From an uncultured Chloroflexota bacterium (GTDB lineage: Bacteria > Chloroflexota > Anaerolineae > Aggregatilineales > Phototrophicaceae): a DNA stretch of 9,940 bases. The stretch's first letter is position 1; every line of letters begins with the position of its first letter. The position numbers and the translations under genes were made by a program. The notes beneath the pieces are model-generated. The model ran no database searches and was not told the origin of the DNA. It saw only the letters and a program-made list of their open reading frames with translations. Positions 7,417 through 9,940 of the stretch are shown in pieces. Location of the stretch: contig CAIVEA010000818.1 of NCBI GenBank assembly GCA_903904765.1, forward strand, positions 1-9,940. Direction: 5' to 3'.

Positions 7417-7446
7417 CTGTGAGGGGTTTATGGAAGTGGATATAAT
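7417..7446 (+). promoter_or_regulatory. possible promoter for fabF-fabH
   Basis: A perfect TATAAT lies at 7441-7446, about 68 nt before the fabF start. No good -35 box is present: CTGTGA (7417-7422, 18-nt spacing) and GTGAGG (7419-7424, 16-nt spacing) each match three of six. Transcription would start near 7453 and give a leader of about 60 nt. Together with the minus-strand -10 box at 7363 it makes a divergent promoter region. I see no recognisable FapR- or FabR-type operator. Confidence 0.45.
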
Positions 7447-7476
7447 ACGCTTTTAATGGGATCGGAAGTCAGCCTT

Positions 7477-7498
7477 ACGACTGCGGCTGTGCGGTCGT
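7477..7498 (+). promoter_or_regulatory. hairpin in the fabF 5' leader next to the ribosome binding site
   Basis: ACGACTGC (7477-7484) pairs with GCGGTCGT (7491-7498), an 8-bp stem with one G-U pair and a 6-nt loop. It ends 5 nt before the GGAGG site. GCCT (7472-7475) could also pair with AGGC (7506-7509), which would cover part of the ribosome binding site. No U run follows, so it is not a terminator. Any control role is an inference. Confidence 0.4.
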
Positions 7499-7503
7499 TG
7501 TGT

Positions 7504-7508
7504 GGAGG
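7504..7508 (+). promoter_or_regulatory. ribosome binding site that decides the fabF start
   Basis: GGAGG lies 5 nt before GTG at 7514-7516. An in-frame GTG at 7502-7504 overlaps this site and has no good site of its own. The later GTG also yields a protein beginning MERRRVVVTGIG, which lines up with the usual FabF N terminus. Confidence 0.75.
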
Positions 7509-7513
7509 CCAAT

Positions 7514-8770
7514 GTGGAACGTCGTCGGGTAGTCGTCACCGGAATTGGGATTATCTGCCCCACCGGAAACACTGTAGAAGAAGCATGGGGGAATGCCGCC
7601 GCTGGCAAAACGGGCATCGGCACCATCACCCGCTTTGATACCAGCCATCTGGAAAACCATTTTGGAGGTGAAGTCAAAGGGTTTGACCCGAATGAATATC
7701 TAGGCCGCCGTGAAGCTCGGCGTACCGATCGGGTCACACAGTTGGCGCTGTACGCCGCTGAAAAAGCCATGACCGACTCCGGTTTGCAGGTCACGGATGA
7801 AAACCGCTACGATATCGCCTGTATCATCGGCAGCGGCATCGGCGGGATTACTTCAATCTTTGAAGGCGTAAAATCGTTCATCGAACGTGGTGCAAAAGCC
7901 GTCAGCCCGCTGATGGTACCCATGATGTTGCCAGACAGCGCCAGTGCCCGCATCTCGATGACCTACGGCCTGCGCGGGCCAAACTTCGCCATCTCTACCG
8001 CCTGCGCGACGGGCAACAACTGCATCGGTGAAGCCACTGAGATCATCCGTCGTGGACAGGCAAAAGCGGCGCTGGCAGGCAGTACCGAAGCCGGGCTAGT
8101 GGATATTGCGATTGCCAGCTTCAACAATATGACAGCCATCTCGCGCCGCAACGAGGCACCAGAAAAAGCCTCTCGTCCCTTCGATGTAGATCGTGACGGC
8201 TTTGTGGTGGCCGAAGGCTCTGCCCTGCTCATGCTGGAAGACCTCGAACACGCACAGGCGCGTGGGGCGAAAATCTACGCCGAAATTCTAGGCTACGGAC
8301 ACACCTCGGACGCTTACCACGTCACAGCCCCGCTGGAAACGGGCGAAGGCGCAGCCAAAGCGATCACGCTGGCCCTACAAGATGCCAACCTCCAGCCGAC
8401 CGACATCAGCTACATCAATGCACACGGCACCAGCACGCCACTGAACGACAAGAGCGAAACGCTGGCGATCAAAACTGCGCTGGGCGACCATGCCTACAAC
8501 ATTCCAATCAGCTCTACCAAATCCGTCACCGGTCATCTGATGGGCGCGGCTGGCGCGGTGGAAGCCGTGTTCAGCATCATGGCGTTACGGAATAACTTTG
8601 TGCCGCCAACGGTGAATCTGGACAACCAAGACCCGGAATGCGACCTAAACTATACACCGCTAGTCGGTGTCCAGCGCGAATTGAACATCGTTATGAGCAA
8701 CTCCTTCGGTTTCGGAGGCCATAACGCGGTGCTAATCTTTGGTAAGTACCAGCAAAATGGGCATTCGTAA
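7514..8770 (+). CDS. fabF: beta-ketoacyl-ACP synthase II
   Basis: This is the condensing enzyme of type II fatty-acid elongation: it joins malonyl-ACP to a growing acyl-ACP, releasing CO2, in the cytosol. From the GTG at 7514 it has 418 residues, a normal length. The two thiolase-fold halves carry the complete active site: nucleophile C164 in ISTACATGNN, H304 in NAHGTST, K336 in SSTKSVTGH and H341 in the same motif. These sit one position from the E. coli FabF numbering (163, 303, 335, 340). The gating loop near the C terminus is SNSFGFGGHN. The presence of both histidines marks the elongating class as opposed to FabH. The start is chosen by the GGAGG site. The last 14 nt overlap the start of fabH. 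A family member serving a polyketide pathway is less likely, because no other polyketide genes are in view. Confidence 0.95.
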   Translation: MERRRVVVTGIGIICPTGNTVEEAWGNAAAGKTGIGTITRFDTSHLENHFGGEVKGFDPNEYLGRREARRTDRVTQLALYAAEKAMTDSGLQVTDENRYDIACIIGSGIGGITSIFEGVKSFIERGAKAVSPLMVPMMLPDSASARISMTYGLRGPNFAISTACATGNNCIGEATEIIRRGQAKAALAGSTEAGLVDIAIASFNNMTAISRRNEAPEKASRPFDVDRDGFVVAEGSALLMLEDLEHAQARGAKIYAEILGYGHTSDAYHVTAPLETGEGAAKAITLALQDANLQPTDISYINAHGTSTPLNDKSETLAIKTALGDHAYNIPISSTKSVTGHLMGAAGAVEAVFSIMALRNNFVPPTVNLDNQDPECDLNYTPLVGVQRELNIVMSNSFGFGGHNAVLIFGKYQQNGHS

Positions 8771-9940
8771 AGACGACTCGGCTGAAACCCGAACCGGGAC
8801 TGGCCTGTACGCCCATGTGGTGGGCTGGGGCATGGCCGTCCCGGATACCGTCATCACCAATCACGATCTGGAAGCCATCGTTGAAACCAACGACGAATGG
8901 ATTCGGACTCGCACGGGAATTCGTGAACGGCGCATCGCGGGCGAACGCGAATCCACCAGCAGCTTAGGGCTGAAGGCAGCGCGGCGGGCGCTCGAAGTCG
9001 CCAACATGCTCCCCACCGATATTGATCTGATTATCGTCGCCACCTCTACGCCGGAAAATGTCTTTCCCAGCGCCGCTTGCCTGATTCAGAATGGACTAGG
9101 CGCGACCCGTGCGGGCGCGTTCGATCTGAGCGCCGCCTGTTCCGGGTTCGTATATGGTGTCGAGATGGCTTCACAGGCCATTCGCTCCGGCTCGATTCGT
9201 GCTGCGGTGGTCATCGGCGCGGAGACTATGACACGCATCCTGAACTGGCAAGATCGCGGTACCTGCATCCTGTTCGGCGACGGCGCAGGCGCGATTGTGC
9301 TGCGTGCCAGCGAAGCCGAAGGCGGCATACTCTCCGCCGTGCTACGCTCGGACGGCTCTGGTGGCGAGCTGCTCGGCCTACCGGCAGTGGGCAGCATAGA
9401 CTTAGACAACTCCGACTATGTGAGCGATGAACACACGCTTAACAAGATGCACATGAACGGCGGCGAAGTCTTTAAGTTCGCCACCCGCGTCATCACCGAG
9501 AGCATTCAGCAGGCGCTCGAAAAAGCTCAATTGTCCATCGAAGACCTGTCGCTAATCGTGCCGCATCAGGCTAACCTCCGCATCATTCAGGCCGCCGCCC
9601 GTTCGCTAAAAGTCGAACCGGACATGTTCATGAGCAATCTGGATCGCTACGGCAACACGTCCGCTGCCTCGATCCCCATTGCGTTATGCGAAGCCGTGCA
9701 GCAGGGACGCATCAAACCGGATGACAACGTGGCCTTCGTCGGTTTCGGCGGCGGGCTGACATGGGCATCCATGATCCTACGCTGGGGCGACCCTCGTCCG
9801 CTTGATCGGCGCATTATCAATCAAGGCCGTCGCGAATTTAGCTACCTGCTGGTGAACCTTCGTGCTTCCCTCCGCCGATTCAGTCGCCGCATCTCTAGGT
9901 TGTTCGGCAACCGAAATCGCATCCAACGCCTGCGCGACAA
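8757..9940 (+). CDS. fabH: beta-ketoacyl-ACP synthase III with C-terminal extension (3' end beyond window)
   Basis: This enzyme starts fatty-acid synthesis by condensing acetyl-CoA or a branched acyl-CoA with malonyl-ACP. The open frame runs 394 codons to the window edge without a stop. The catalytic triad is visible: C128 (DLSAACSGF), H270 (VPHQAN) and N300 (RYGNTSAAS). The spacing of H to N (30) equals that of E. coli FabH. NDEWIRTRTGIRERRI (about residues 47-62) is the usual FabH signature. The core ends at GFGGGLTWASMILRW (329-343), where most FabH proteins stop. At least 51 further residues follow, rich in Arg. About 16 extra residues precede the core (before LYAHVVGWG). The ATG at 8757 lies inside fabF in another frame and has only a weak ribosome binding site (GGTAAG), so coupled translation is likely. 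A thiolase-like relative with another role is possible, but the triad fits FabH well. Confidence 0.92.
   Translation, partial: MGIRKDDSAETRTGTGLYAHVVGWGMAVPDTVITNHDLEAIVETNDEWIRTRTGIRERRIAGERESTSSLGLKAARRALEVANMLPTDIDLIIVATSTPENVFPSAACLIQNGLGATRAGAFDLSAACSGFVYGVEMASQAIRSGSIRAAVVIGAETMTRILNWQDRGTCILFGDGAGAIVLRASEAEGGILSAVLRSDGSGGELLGLPAVGSIDLDNSDYVSDEHTLNKMHMNGGEVFKFATRVITESIQQALEKAQLSIEDLSLIVPHQANLRIIQAAARSLKVEPDMFMSNLDRYGNTSAASIPIALCEAVQQGRIKPDDNVAFVGFGGGLTWASMILRWGDPRPLDRRIINQGRREFSYLLVNLRASLRRFSRRISRLFGNRNRIQRLRD

Noticed and set aside
7502..7513. Longer fabF start at GTG 7502
   Set aside because: It overlaps the GGAGG site itself and adds four residues not typical of FabF; the GTG at 7514 has proper spacing.
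1..9940. Mobile elements, CRISPR repeats, tRNA or rRNA genes, defence genes
   Set aside because: None was found on reading. The coding content is continuous housekeeping genes with short gaps and no transposase, repeat array or tRNA-like cloverleaf.

Overview
The window looks like ordinary chromosome from a fairly GC-rich bacterium. It holds eight protein genes, two of them cut by the window edges, with short gaps and good Shine-Dalgarno sites. I see no mobile element, CRISPR array, rRNA or tRNA. The best guess for the host is a member of Chloroflexota, probably Anaerolineae. This is an inference from the style of the proteins, chiefly a helix-hairpin-helix tail on the ATP synthase gamma subunit and the wording of FabH and AtpA. 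I could not run a search.

Minus strand, right to left (7345 to 1): an atypical SDR / NmrA-like NAD(P)-binding protein (7345-6398), a GNAT acyltransferase of the COG3375 type (6382-5480) and an enolase-superfamily enzyme of the N-succinylamino acid racemase / o-succinylbenzoate synthase family (5460-4309) form a tight cluster with gaps of 15-19 nt. A strong hairpin (4268-4297) follows. Then comes proC, pyrroline-5-carboxylate reductase (4220-3363). After a 200-nt gap with a good sigma-70-type promoter come the F1 ATP synthase genes atpA (3162-1657), atpG (1597-320) and the first 98 codons of atpD (296-1).

Plus strand, from a divergent promoter region (7346-7513): fabF (7514-8770) and fabH (8757 to beyond 9940), which overlap by 14 nt. 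They encode the elongating and initiating condensing enzymes of type II fatty-acid synthesis.

Three functional groups can be read. The F1 genes make the alpha, gamma and beta subunits of ATP synthase, and the Fo and delta genes are not next to atpA. The racemase plus GNAT pair resembles the route known from Geobacillus in which D-amino acids are N-succinylated, racemised and hydrolysed to L-amino acids; a hydrolase is not seen here. FabF and FabH form the third group.

The points most worth a second look are: the gamma subunit with a helix-hairpin-helix domain fused to its C terminus; the FabH C-terminal arginine-rich, heptad-patterned tail; the racemase/GNAT pair, which argues against a simple menC label; the F1-only ATP synthase cluster; and a leader hairpin beside the fabF ribosome binding site. 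No wholly new system is evident.
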